Notes under the pieces: model-generated
The model's database searches: none
Told to the model about the DNA's origin: nothing
What the model saw: only the letters and a program-made list of their open reading frames with translations
Shown here: in pieces, positions 45,301 through 51,225 of the stretch
How the letters are laid out: each line of letters starts with the position of its first letter
Numbering within the stretch: the first letter of the stretch is position 1
Assembly: GCA_964019135.1 (NCBI GenBank)
Contig: OZ025263.1
Coordinates: forward strand, 17,089,123-17,153,122
Direction: 5' to 3'
DNA: 64,000 nucleotides
Source of the DNA: Arenicola marina
Lineage: Eukaryota > Annelida > Polychaeta > Arenicolidae
Program-made: the position numbers and the translations under genes

Positions 45301-46255
45301 CTCATATTTTAATCAGATGATGTTTTACACTTGAAGGAACCGGTTGAGAATGGACACAACACGAGCGACGAAACCTGTCTTGAACTGGACACCATTGGGG
45401 AAATTATTGACGGTACGTTTTGTTGACATTGGATCCCCTTCGTCGCCCCGGTTTAGCCCATACCTACACAGATATCACCTCAACGTCACCTTAATTGACC
45501 TGGCTATGAGTCATCTCGTAGATGATTCAAGTAGTTATTGCATTTGCTCAGAATGACACGTGCTAAATGTTGGTAAAATCCACTGGTGATGTCATTCCAT
45601 TTTTATCTCACGACATTGTCTTTTTACAATGTAGTGTGTTGAGTCATAATTAAAGGACATGGATTTTACATAAGTTAATGACCTCGGAAAACGACATCAC
45701 CGGATAACAATGGCTCCATTATTATCCGGTAATGTCGTGTTCATTGGACATTCACTTACACTGATCGCCATCTTAGTGTGTAGCACTATCAATATCCGTG
45801 CACTATTATCACTAGGACATCTTCGTCCCGTTTCCTTAGACTTCGACCTGATCACGACATCGGTACGGAAGGTCGATACGCCGCCACCCAGCGTCAAGCC
45901 CGAGAAGTTCTCCCCGCGGGCTGACGAGACTAAGGGACCAGCCCCGCCGAGACGTGAGCGTGACCTGGATGACGACGAGGCTGCGTTGCTGGGGCAGTAC
46001 CTGGCTGACTACCTCCAGAACCACCGGCTGCCGGCCCGCTACCTCTACGGCCTGTTCACCGTCCTGCTGGCGATGGTCGCCCTCACCAGTGTCGGCGCTT
46101 TCTCCTGGGGAGCCCAGGTGCCCGAGCCCTACGACCACTCCCTGCTCATGTCCCTCTTGTGGTCGTGTGCCTTGCACGTCTTCGTCCTTGAACCCGCCAA
46201 GGTCCTCATCGTCGGGATCTACTGGAGCGTGGAGGGCAGGTCGGCATTCATCTGA
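28250..46255 (+). CDS. Polycystin-1-like membrane protein with PLAT domain and five TM helices (14-exon gene model)
   Basis: Exon junctions join in phase as 28250-28361, 33553-35197, 37077-37272, 38398-38494, 39454-39588, 39769-39832, 40678-40812, 40964-41057, 41371-41547, 41946-42024, 42430-42476, 42846-44951, 45337-45412, 45840-46255: 5,379 bases, 1,792 residues plus stop. Order: signal peptide 1-27; acidic/Tyr-rich segment to about 173; 12 tandem repeats to about 565; TM1 about 622-645; PLAT domain about 667-790; TM2 829-849; TM3 864-884; intracellular segment 928-1629; TM4 1722-1743; TM5 1755-1783. PLAT after TM1 and the TM2-TM5 layout are those of polycystin-1/PKDREJ proteins. I see no PKD, REJ or GAIN/GPS region and no TM6-11 channel half. 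The 3' end could instead splice at 46,238 into unseen exons. The cellular role is unknown; relatives act in cilia, sensory cells and sperm. Confidence 0.75.
28425..28690. mobile_element. Two dispersed repeats in intron 1
   Basis: 28,425-28,550 is a family B copy (GAGCGGATTTTGGCGGTGAA ... CCAGCAATGACCAATGTATT). 28,595-28,690 carries the CAGATGGCCTAAATTTTGCG phrase and a TATCCGCCTCTG end of the CAGGGGCGGATCC family. The same pairing of both families occurs at 9,066-9,425. Confidence 0.55.
28695..29355. other. Intron 1 of the polycystin-like gene, featureless part
   Basis: AT-rich intronic sequence without recognisable repeats or additional exons. Confidence 0.45.
29361..29436 (-). repeat. tRNA-like inverted arm, left
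   Basis: On the minus strand this reads ACCGCAGTGGGACATGAACG followed by TGCCGGGTTCGACTC, a B-box-like sequence. It pairs with 30,564-30,640 as an inverted repeat with many matches. The two arms bracket a 19-bp minisatellite and an AT microsatellite. Confidence 0.6.
29455..30040. repeat. 19-bp minisatellite, about 30 copies
   Basis: Unit ACAACCCCTCTGTTGTCCC, 19 bases with a few 18-base variants. Each unit has ACAAC and GTTGT as inverted words, so the array can fold into serial small hairpins. Because 19 is not a multiple of 3 the open frames spanning it cycle through three registers; these long Pro/Leu/Cys/Val frames (29,325-30,274) are by-products. Confidence 0.95.
30306..30354. repeat. (AT)n microsatellite
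   Basis: About 24 uninterrupted AT dinucleotides in intron 1 of the polycystin-like gene. Confidence 0.97.
30564..30640 (+). repeat. tRNA-like inverted arm, right
   Basis: GGAGCCACCGCAGTGGGCCA then GTGCCGTGTTCGGCTCTTG; the last part resembles a degraded B box. It is the inverted partner of 29,361-29,436. Confidence 0.6.
30645..31435. other. Intron 1, no recognised feature
   Basis: Ordinary intronic sequence. No paired splice sites giving an in-phase extra exon were seen. Confidence 0.4.
31436..31610. mobile_element. Short element remnant, CAGGGGCGGATCC family
   Basis: Contains CCTCAGATGGGGGCTAAATTTTGCATT and ends GTTGGATCCGCCCCTG, with G- and C-runs between. The left terminus is missing or eroded. 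It lies in intron 1. Confidence 0.5.
31611..32484. other. Intron 1, no recognised feature
   Basis: Includes G-run 32,156-32,169. Short frames here lack support. Confidence 0.4.
32485..32876 (+). mobile_element. Dispersed element with G-rich inverted ends, copy 2
   Basis: Same order of phrases as 25,241-25,556: GTGAAGGGGTATTTCCGTTC, TTCTTCGTGAACTGGGAATG, GTATTAGCCGATCGTCGTGA, ending CACGACCCCCCCCCCTTGCC. Internal TTCTTCGTGA.CT.GGA phrases recur four times. It lies in intron 1 of the polycystin-like gene. Confidence 0.7.
32877..33552. other. 3' end of intron 1
   Basis: Single-copy intronic sequence ending in a good acceptor, CCAATTCCCCTTTAG, at 33,552. Confidence 0.5.
33553..35197 (+). CDS. 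Polycystin-like gene, exon 2: ectodomain with 12 tandem repeats
   Basis: Encodes residues 38-585. The first about 135 residues are rich in Asp, Tyr, His and Pro (DTHGYDNDALDFYLHEDAGY) and match no domain I know. From about 33,959 twelve near-identical units follow, each GDIPRTRPISPDLDHGSPSH then RVKVEAVPRKA; a 35-residue form adds DGNT and a 31-residue form lacks it, giving 105- and 93-base DNA periods. Units are almost identical in DNA, so the array is young or strongly homogenised and probably varies in copy number. The last unit changes RVKVEA to RVKREV (residues 559-562 RVKR), a furin-type site. Two antisense frames of over 420 codons are open only because the period is a multiple of three. 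The donor is CCACAG|GTATGT, phase 2. Confidence 0.75.
35198..37076. other. Intron 2 of the polycystin-like gene
   Basis: No extra exon is recognised. Two GTGACGTCA words (35,869 and 36,130) and several CACGTC words (36,384, 36,451) occur. The sequence is otherwise unremarkable. Confidence 0.45.
37077..37272 (+). CDS. Polycystin-like gene, exon 3: TM1
   Basis: Residues 586-651. DYFPLRTVLYRDLLLRMRNN precedes a hydrophobic helix, TVALAVALCVLAYVLVAIAC, then WHYYHRK, positively charged on the inner side. The position before PLAT corresponds to the first helix after the GPS in polycystin-1-type proteins. Two possible N-glycosylation sites (NST, NNT) lie on the outer side. The acceptor is GGTTTTCAG; phase 2 in, phase 0 out. 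Confidence 0.75.
37273..38397. repeat. Intron 3 with a duplicated segment
   Basis: A roughly 100-base segment at 38,181-38,280 (GTGCATTTAGCAAAACATG ... GATGGAAGTCTTGCAGAGGC) is repeated at 38,278-38,370 with substitutions. The rest has no recognised feature. Confidence 0.6.
38398..38494 (+). CDS. Polycystin-like gene, exon 4: start of PLAT domain
   Basis: Residues 652-684. The sequence NPYLISFVTGARPG matches the first PLAT beta strand of polycystins (Y-x-I-x-V-x-T-G-x-R-x-G-A-G-T). Phase 0 in (GTCAATAG|GAG), phase 1 out (CCAG|GTATTA). Confidence 0.8.
39454..39588 (+). CDS. Polycystin-like gene, exon 5: PLAT
   Basis: Residues 684-728: GAGLHTGRVKLMMQGTGGRT then DEYGIQAAESGFGRGGLSQY. G-A-G completes the T-G-x-R-x-G-A-G motif across the junction, which strongly supports the splice. 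The acceptor GCTCGACAACAG is weak in pyrimidines but the phase and homology fix it. The donor is CCCCTG|GTGAGA. Confidence 0.8.
39769..39832 (+). CDS. Polycystin-like gene, exon 6: PLAT
   Basis: Short exon, residues 729-750: DLDALNFVDIQVEASAYPAK, corresponding to the strand containing the (D/N)LG.L..V.I.HD.....W pattern. The acceptor is CTTGTTTCTAG, the donor AATG|GTAAGT; the split Trp codon is completed in exon 7. Confidence 0.75.
40016..40640. repeat. 21-bp minisatellite in intron 6, about 30 copies
   Basis: Unit GTAGAGCAGGGAATGTTAACG (21 bases) with 12- to 24-base variants (GTAGATAAGAAAATGTTAACG, GTAGAGCAATGTTAACG). It ends about 40 bases before the acceptor of exon 7, so polymorphism here could reach the branch-point region. 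A 63-base super-repeat is visible at about 40,300-40,560. Confidence 0.93.
40678..40812 (+). CDS. Polycystin-like gene, exon 7: end of PLAT
   Basis: Residues 750-795: WYLSYVTAVDLARRTQYYFP then CNRWLSAGRG. This is the hallmark W-(Y/F)-L-x-x-V-x-(V)-x-D-L ... F-P-C-N-x-W-L-S end of the polycystin PLAT domain. Phase 2 in (CGCCAG|G), phase 2 out (GCCAG|GTAACA). Confidence 0.85.
40964..41057 (+). CDS. Polycystin-like gene, exon 8: PLAT-TM2 linker
   Basis: Residues 795-826: LLMDNIWRSLKDVHMFVSPW then MGSHLGFCIQR. In polycystins the corresponding linker (...W.SVF.RP..S.FTRVQR) leads into TM2; the CIQR/RVQR ending agrees. The acceptor is GCTTCCGCAG, the donor AAAGG|GTACGC. Confidence 0.75.
41371..41547 (+). 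CDS. Polycystin-like gene, exon 9: TM2 and TM3
   Basis: Residues 827-885, 59 codons, phase 0 at both ends. MFRLILVLSLISSFMLGHAI forms TM2, ITAGQLTTHIFLINIIVFLI forms TM3, with a 15-residue polar loop between. Spacing and order match TM2-TM3 of polycystin-1-type proteins. The donor is ATACAG|GTACAG. Confidence 0.8.
41659..41813 (+). mobile_element. Short non-autonomous element in intron 9
   Basis: Starts CAGGGGGGTGGATCTAGGAA and ends GCTAGATCCGCCCCTG; the interior reads TCTCTGAAAACTTGCGACCG. Same family as 13,318-13,587. Flanks (CATAA / AATAA) do not give a clear duplication. Confidence 0.65.
41946..42024 (+). CDS. Polycystin-like gene, exon 10
   Basis: Residues 886-912: TGASDIRDFRGKDIRVYNSF then VFGDSNG, a polar intracellular stretch after TM3. 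Good acceptor (CTTCTTTTCCAG) and donor (CAACG|GTCAGT). The other register of the same exon reads RELLIFEIFGAK, but entry at phase 0 from exon 9 and exit into the 47-base exon 11 favour the register given. Confidence 0.6.
42025..42429. other. Intron 10
   Basis: Ordinary intronic sequence, no repeat recognised. Confidence 0.5.
42430..42476 (+). CDS. Polycystin-like gene, exon 11 (47 bases)
   Basis: Acceptor CTCGTTGGCAG and donor GAAAAG|GTAAAA enclose 47 bases reading GVHDVRDEEHCIQTEK. The length is exactly what is needed to carry phase 1 from exon 10 to phase 0 at exon 12; without it the two cannot be joined. That phase fit is the main support, since the sequence itself is too short for homology. 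Confidence 0.55.
42477..42845. other. Intron 11
   Basis: AT-rich intron ending in CTGGACTCCTCGTCTCCAG, a good acceptor. Confidence 0.5.
42846..44951 (+). CDS. Polycystin-like gene, exon 12: 702-residue intracellular segment
   Basis: A single uninterrupted exon of 2,106 bases, phase 0 at both ends (acceptor CTCGTCTCCAG|ACT, donor CTACGAC|GTAAGT), encoding residues 928-1629 between TM3 and TM4. Codon usage is GC-rich and protein-like. Composition is mostly alternating amphipathic helices, for example DLKDLAAVLTKTALRNALND, VRSLERTVSLMVGEALYKNG, ENVLPALAERLAVVIDQQVI and TEVARDVIHKKLEVDDGD. These are interrupted by a Gly-rich patch (WGGGGGFGGN) and a Lys/Gly-rich patch (GKRGKGKGKNW, about 1385-1430), then more helices. 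The usual TM3-TM4 loop of polycystin-1 proteins is much shorter. I do not recognise a named domain; the spaced helices loosely resemble PKA-anchoring helices, which is speculation. Confidence 0.8.
44952..45336. other. Intron 12
   Basis: Ordinary intron; the acceptor TTTTACACTTGAAG is pyrimidine-poor at its end. Confidence 0.5.
45337..45412 (+). CDS. Polycystin-like gene, exon 13
   Basis: Residues 1630-1655: EPVENGHNTSDETCLELDTI then GEIID, acidic, continuing the intracellular segment. Phase 0 in, phase 1 out (TTGACG|GTACGT). The weak acceptor lowers confidence, but the phase matches both neighbours. Confidence 0.6.
45840..46255 (+). CDS. Polycystin-like gene, exon 14: TM4, TM5 and stop
   Basis: Residues 1655-1792. 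After a charged Pro-rich lead (DTPPPSVKPEK) comes LPARYLYGLFTVLLAMVALT (TM4), then a short outer loop GAQVPEPYDHS, then LLMSLLWSCALHVFVLEPAK with VLIVGIYW (TM5). The LLxSLLxSxxxxVFVxEPxKVL pattern is diagnostic of the TM4-TM5 region of polycystin-1-type proteins. The frame ends with TGA at 46,253 ten residues after TM5. A GT at 46,239 (GGGCAG|GTCGGC) could act as a donor to further exons, but none is visible before the next gene. Confidence 0.8.
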
Positions 46256-46345
46256 CCTTCTTAACTAACGTCCACGTTGCCGAATCTTCATCCTAATGTG
46301 CTTTATTGAGCTGACCACTGGTGTTATGTCTTACACGTACGACAG
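46256..46345. other. Probable start of 3' untranslated region
   Basis: Follows the TGA at 46,253. No AATAAA appears close by. Confidence 0.4.
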
Positions 46346-46349
46346 ATGC

Positions 46350-46775
46350 CATACCTTATGATCCCTGCTTTTGATCATGATCAGTTTGCGTTTTATCTCA
46401 ATCTATGCGATTTTGCACGCGTACTATGTAAAGTGGGTCCACTCCTGTTTGTTGGACGAGACTTAATAACATTATACTACCAATTGGCTTTTAACTTCAA
46501 TCTATGTGATTACCTGCATGTACCATGTAACTTGGGTCCACTGTTAGTTGGACGAGACTTGATATCATACGAGCAGCTTGCATTTTAGCTCAATCATTGG
46601 GATTATCTACATGTTCTGTGTAGGAAATGTCCGCTCAAGTTTATTGGACGACAGTTTATATCCTATAATGGTCAGTTTGTTTTTTACCTCAATCTTTGTG
46701 ATTACCGACGTGTTGTGTGTAGAAAATGTCCACTCACTGTTGTTGGACGACCGTTCAAGTCGCGTGATCGGTGTT
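46350..46775. repeat. About 97-bp tandem repeat, four diverged copies
   Basis: Units begin near 46,382, 46,481, 46,574 and 46,673 with CAGTTTG(C/T)(G/T)TTTTATCTCAATCT, then GTGATTACCTGCATGTACC and TTGGACGAGACTT. Units differ by 15-30%, so this is old. It lies just past the polycystin-like stop codon and may be within its 3' UTR. Confidence 0.8.
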
Positions 46776-47119
46776 TTGTACTTTGTCATCAACGTGACGT
46801 TTACGTATCGCTATCTGATGTACACCTGCCATGATACTGAGGTTATAAACAACTGACCGCACGCACGTTTGTTGATTGTTTATTTGGGCGTATAATCCAT
46901 GTTTTATTGTTAGCGCAAACATAGGGCCAGGCCTGCATGGGGAACTCTCCCCCACTACCTCGATCCCCTACCCCCAGGCTAGTAACACAGAACATGCAAG
47001 ACTTCACTGACCCGGATCCGCCGAAATAGCCGCAATAGTTTTTGAACTATAGTCATATTAAATCATAAATTAGAATATCACCTTCGTGCAGTGAGAACAG
47101 ATATTATAGTCTGTGTAAT
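46776..47119. other. Spacer, nothing recognised
   Basis: No exon, repeat or end signature seen between the tandem repeat and the dispersed repeat at 47,120. Confidence 0.4.
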
Positions 47120-47270
47120 GACGTTCCGTGTCGCTTTTTGGCGAAGTTCAGTGTCGTATTTTTTCAGAATCTGTGTCGATGTCGCTTTTTCAGATCCTTA
47201 GTGTCGGAATTTAGGGGGGGCATGCAATGTCGAATGTCGATTTTTCAAATATGCCTGTGTCGCTTGTCGC
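47120..47270 (-). repeat. Dispersed repeat, inverted copy of 6,660-6,835
   Basis: GTTCCGTGTCGCTTTTTGGC, ATCTGTGTCGATGTCGCTTT and GTGTCGGAATTTAGG match the reverse complement of 6,690-6,830. Confidence 0.65.
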
Positions 47271-47884
47271 CAGTTACCCCTTCCAGGCGCCTATTAGTGA
47301 TTTTATGCGATGTTCAACACACTACCAATATTTGTTCAAACAGATAGTCCTACGGTTCGATTTATGTTGGTGTTGAGGGTTAATTACTTTTTTTCCAAGG
47401 ATCGAGGAGTTGGCCCGACGAGAGCGCTAAATATATCATAACGTGCACATTGATGGTCTTACTTGCGATAGTTTATCATCGCCTCCTAGCGATTAGTGCT
47501 TACGCCAGGGCTCTCGTCTTAGCGGCATAACCGGCGCATTTCGTTGATAGCCAGATATATATACCCCTGAGGTAACCCGCATACGCACATTACGCATCGG
47601 CGAACCTCCCGACACTTGTTTCGCACGAATTTGGCGCGCGTGCATTCAATCGGAATGCCGAATGTCCCCCGTTTGAAGACACACCGGACATTTGGGAAAA
47701 GATGGCGGCTGTTTGAATGATGTGAGACTTGGCTGGTGCTAGTGCCCCTACGTTCACCGGATGTAAATGTTTGTGCACTTAATTCATTGGAATAGGGTAT
47801 ATCCCTATCGGTACGCTTGGGAAAATGGTGACCTATTGGGCGTACCGAGCGGGAGGAGCGACACCGGTCATGGCTCCCGGGGGT
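47271..47884. other. Spacer, nothing recognised
   Basis: Minus-strand frames at 47,519-47,935 are unsupported: no motif, no splice sites. Confidence 0.4.
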
Positions 47885-48190
47885 ACTTAATATATTGCTG
47901 GGTTTTGAACGGTTCCGCGATAAAGCACCCCCCACCCTGTTTCCATCTCTAACATCCGATCAGAAAGGGGTATTTTACCTCAAAATTCGGAAATCCGCTC
48001 GGAAGGGATATTTTTTGCCCATGGACCCGCCTAAAGTCGCCGCTCCATGCAGATCCTCTCGGTATATTCATTTTTTCCAACAAACCCGCTCCATGGACGC
48101 ACATTTTTGGAGCCCCCCCCCCCCCCTATACTGTATCCGTCCTTGGTTTCGTGGGGCTGACTCCGCCGGCGTGGGCGGGGGGGGGGGGGG
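47885..48190. repeat. Dispersed repeat, family B copy with poly-C and poly-G
   Basis: Begins GGTACTTAATATATTGCTGG and includes GTCGCCGCTCCATGCAGATC and ACAAACCCGCTCCATGGACG, parallel to 10,085-10,330. It ends in C- and G-runs (48,115-48,195). Confidence 0.65.
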
Positions 48191-48272
48191 GGCGGGGGCA
48201 TATATCATATAGATGCGGAACAGAAGGGGAAAGAAACACACAGACATTGCACCTTTACAATAAAAAATACGT

Positions 48273-48278
48273 TTTATT
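48273..48278 (-). terminator. Polyadenylation signal of the galactosyltransferase
   Basis: TTTATT on the plus strand is AATAAA on the minus strand, about 295 bases after the minus-strand stop codon, a normal distance for a short 3' UTR. Confidence 0.5.
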
Positions 48279-48570
48279 CAGTACCATGTTTTCTTTTTAG
48301 CCAACCAACCAATCAGCGAGTTTTAAGCAAATTTTCATTTTTAGATAACAATTAATTTATAATTACAGCAGTTATGTGATATTTATGGGGTTACCAGTCA
48401 TACATTTAATGTATTCATTATGCAAAGTTTACACTTACAAAAAGGATTGTAGGTGAGATATGAAAATATGCAGATCCAAGACACGTATTCTAATAGATGG
48501 ATTGGATATAAGCATACATTGTATGCGATCCATCCAGCCCTACATCACAGCGAGACCGGGCATTCCAGAT

Positions 48571-49707
48571 TTATCGTTGCCGACCTTTCGCATATTGCGA
48601 AATGTAAAGAGAGCATTCAAGGTCGTTTCTATGGAGACTACGCCATAGGTTGTGCAGGTCAGTGGCAGTCAACTCATGACCTGTAATCATGACCTTGTAA
48701 AAACATGGATGAGTCAGGCGGGATTTACTTATGGTAAATTTATCACTGTGGATGAGGGCGGCTTGCGCCTGGGCCGCCAGCATGCCCGTTATATAAATGT
48801 CCTCGAGCCAGAAGGGTTTCCGGGTCGTCGCGCTGTAATAAACATCCTCGATGATGTTGCCGCTGAACACATAAGCACTTCCGGACACGTAGCGCGGGTA
48901 AGTGTTACGCTTGAAGAGCGAGGTGGGCGTGTACCATTTGGAGTTGCGATCGGCGATTGGCTTAGCGCCGTCTATCACGTGACCCAGCACGTAACGGGCC
49001 TGCTTTCCTTGCGCCATGTCCATCAGAAGTTGCACCAGGTTCGGCACATTGATGAAGACGTCATCGTCCGTTTTCATGAAAAACTGAACGCCCGCGCAAA
49101 AGTCGACTGCCCATTTTAAAGCACCAATGGTCTTCAAAGTCAAATTTTTGTAGGAGTCCACGAAGCCTTCTTGAATGATATCCCCATGTGTCTCCGCTTC
49201 CTTGGCGACTTGTGTCTGTAGATGCTGGTACTCGGCAGTCGGCGCACCCAACATGTACACTATCTTGGTTCCCAGTCGCCGTTTGCTGGAAAGCGCCACA
49301 CGTCCCCATGTATTTCGGATGGCGTCTCGAAGATCAAAATGCTGCACCGCAGAGCAAACGACAATCAAAAGGAATGTATCTGGTTTGCATGGAAGGGATG
49401 CTTGATGTATGTATAAATAATTAAAGGAGTAGTCCTCAAACGTATTTTGCAGTTCCATTTCGCGCCTGTCCGCAAACGCCGCCGTATCCCCATTGAGAAT
49501 GTTGTCGCTTGGGGGGAGGCGACGGAAGTTGCTATATTTGTTTTGTCCGCCATCCTCGCGTTTGTCCTGTTGTAACCCCACGCTGTCGCCGTCCGGGTAA
49601 TCGTCGCTTAGCAACAAGGGAAGCGTGTACATGGCCATGAGGAAGTTGACGGCGACCAGCGACCCAATCACGGCGCACTTCACGGAGTTCATGTGCGGCC
49701 GGAGCAT
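48571..49707 (-). CDS. Beta-1,3-galactosyltransferase-type glycosyltransferase (GT31), intronless
   Basis: A 378-residue type II Golgi enzyme that should transfer galactose or N-acetylglucosamine from a UDP-sugar in beta-1,3 linkage to glycan acceptors in the Golgi lumen. Short cytosolic tail, signal-anchor about 11-33 (CAVIGSLVAVNFLMAMYTLP), a stem to about 105, then the GT31 domain. Motifs in order: RDAIRNTWG at 127-135 (R-x-A-I-R-x-T-W), DSYKNLTLKT at 184-193, KTDDDVF at 212-218 (metal-binding DxD), YPRYVSGSAYVFS at 270-282, and EDIYITG at 302-308 (E-D-V-Y-x-G). All are intact, so it should be active. A coding frame in one exon is usual for B3GALT genes. The start at 49,707 gives MLRPHM; the second Met (residue 6) is an alternative. 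Acceptor sugar specificity cannot be told from sequence alone. Confidence 0.95.
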   Translation of the reverse strand: MLRPHMNSVKCAVIGSLVAVNFLMAMYTLPLLLSDDYPDGDSVGLQQDKREDGGQNKYSNFRRLPPSDNILNGDTAAFADRREMELQNTFEDYSFNYLYIHQASLPCKPDTFLLIVVCSAVQHFDLRDAIRNTWGRVALSSKRRLGTKIVYMLGAPTAEYQHLQTQVAKEAETHGDIIQEGFVDSYKNLTLKTIGALKWAVDFCAGVQFFMKTDDDVFINVPNLVQLLMDMAQGKQARYVLGHVIDGAKPIADRNSKWYTPTSLFKRNTYPRYVSGSAYVFSGNIIEDVYYSATTRKPFWLEDIYITGMLAAQAQAALIHSDKFTISKSRLTHPCFYKVMITGHELTATDLHNLWRSLHRNDLECSLYISQYAKGRQR

Positions 49708-49798
49708 CTTCGGTGGTTGGTGATAGCATCAAGGTACCACCACCTACAACACTACCTCGGCTATCTGCGCGCCGGGTCTCGATTCTGCCCCCCTACAT
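49708..49798 (-). other. Probable 5' UTR part of the galactosyltransferase exon
   Basis: On the minus strand TTTTATGTTTCAG ends at 49,799 and would serve as a 3' splice site, making 49,798 the first base of the coding exon and implying an upstream noncoding exon. Inferred from the splice consensus only. Confidence 0.4.
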
Positions 49799-51051
49799 CT
49801 GAAACATAAAAAACAATCACTCAACATTCAGAATGGAGTATGTAATGTTCTGTTACGTTCATTAAGCAGAAATGACATTTACCAAGTGCCTAATTTCATA
49901 GTTATAATTTCATAAGTTGTCCGCCGCTCCATAAGCGAATAACGTAGGAGCGGAAAGTAGAAAAGAAACGACTAAAAATGCGTCAAAGCGCGGAAGACAA
50001 AACGGGAAAGGTAAAAATGGGAAAGAACGCCCATAGCGATACGCCGAGATAGGGACACGCTATCGTACTAAGGTAACAGTAGCCCCCGCCCCCCGCCCCC
50101 CACCCCAACACACCCCCGCACCCCTACCGAGGACGATGCGAGTCTATCGGTTTTATAAAGTCGGATTTATAAAACCGCTTTAGCTATGGAATGATCGGAA
50201 TGTTGATACAGAAACCCATATGTAGTCATAAATTGCATACATTACACTGTGCAATACACAATACACCGGCCCACTAGAGATGGTCGCATGTGGGAATTCG
50301 TGTGACGCGCCGCGGGGACTTGCCAAGCTGCATGGGTTACCCAGGGGCGTTGGAACCCATCCACCTTTTCCGCGCAAATTGCACTCCAATTATCGTGCAG
50401 ATTGCCCCCCCCCCCCCCCCCCCACCAGCCATCCCACTCCCCTTCCCGGTTTTTACGCCAACAACTTGCACCCTGCCACCACCTTTTTTCAATATCATGT
50501 GTCCATTCTTAATTTGTCGTCTTCGTCCACGTCTAACAATAGATTCATCAATCGAAATTAGAATCTCACTCCAGAGGCGAGAATTTTATCAAATCTAAAA
50601 TTTGGTATTGCGTCCAGATAGTTGACTACGTAGTCTATATTCCGCCCAACTAAACCAACGAGCAGCTGCCTTTATAGCCTTAGTTGTATGGCTGGCAAAA
50701 ATCTGACATGGCCGATCTACAAATTTTTGCCCGTCCTACCGCGACAGAACTAGGGCAACTTATAGCTCCCCACCCCGGGCTTTCACACGTCACCATGGTA
50801 ACCCCCCTTATCATGAATACCGCCAGCTAGTCGCCTTTATCCCAAGCTGTTATCTCTGGGTCCGCAAAAAAGGACGCCTCAATTTGTACACCCACGCCCT
50901 CTGGTGAGCAGTTCGCACAGCCACAGGTCGGGTTTCTCTGTGCGTGAAATCCTGCCTATGTGCCTTGTTTACTCGCCGACCACGGCGCACTGATACTGGC
51001 GTCTGAACGTCACGACCGGGAGCTAAATCTGATCAGCTGTGCAGCCGGTAG
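49799..51051. other. Spacer, no gene recognised
   Basis: C-rich runs at 50,085-50,115 and 50,403-50,423. Frames here are Pro-rich by-products. No paired splice signals were seen. Confidence 0.4.
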
Positions 51052-51225
51052 GGCGTGCTCGACGGCATGACCCCCACCCCCCCGGGTCTGCCCTACCCCT
51101 TCCCCACCCCCTCCCGGGGTCTGACTGGCCCGCCGCCCCTCGGCATGTCGCCTTCGTCACGGGGAGTCGTGTCATCTTCCGAGCGTTCGATCGGCCTCGT
51201 CCCTGGAAGGTCGTCGTCTAGATGA
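51052..51225 (+). CDS. Possible terminal exon, proline/serine-rich tail (unknown gene)
   Basis: After a candidate acceptor (GCTGTGCAGCCGGTAG), 57 codons read GVLDGMTPTPPGLPYPFPTP ... SSRGVVSSSERSIGLVPGRS and stop at 51,223. This looks like a disordered C-terminal tail, and third-position GC is high. No upstream exon could be tied to it, so this is a weak call; it could be a by-product of C-rich DNA. Confidence 0.25.
   Translation, partial: GVLDGMTPTPPGLPYPFPTPSRGLTGPPPLGMSPSSRGVVSSSERSIGLVPGRSSSR

Noticed and set aside
46239..46244. Splice donor GTCGGC ending the last polycystin-like exon early
   Set aside because: Weak consensus and no downstream exon with TM6-11 features was found before the next gene; kept as the main alternative to the stop at 46,253.
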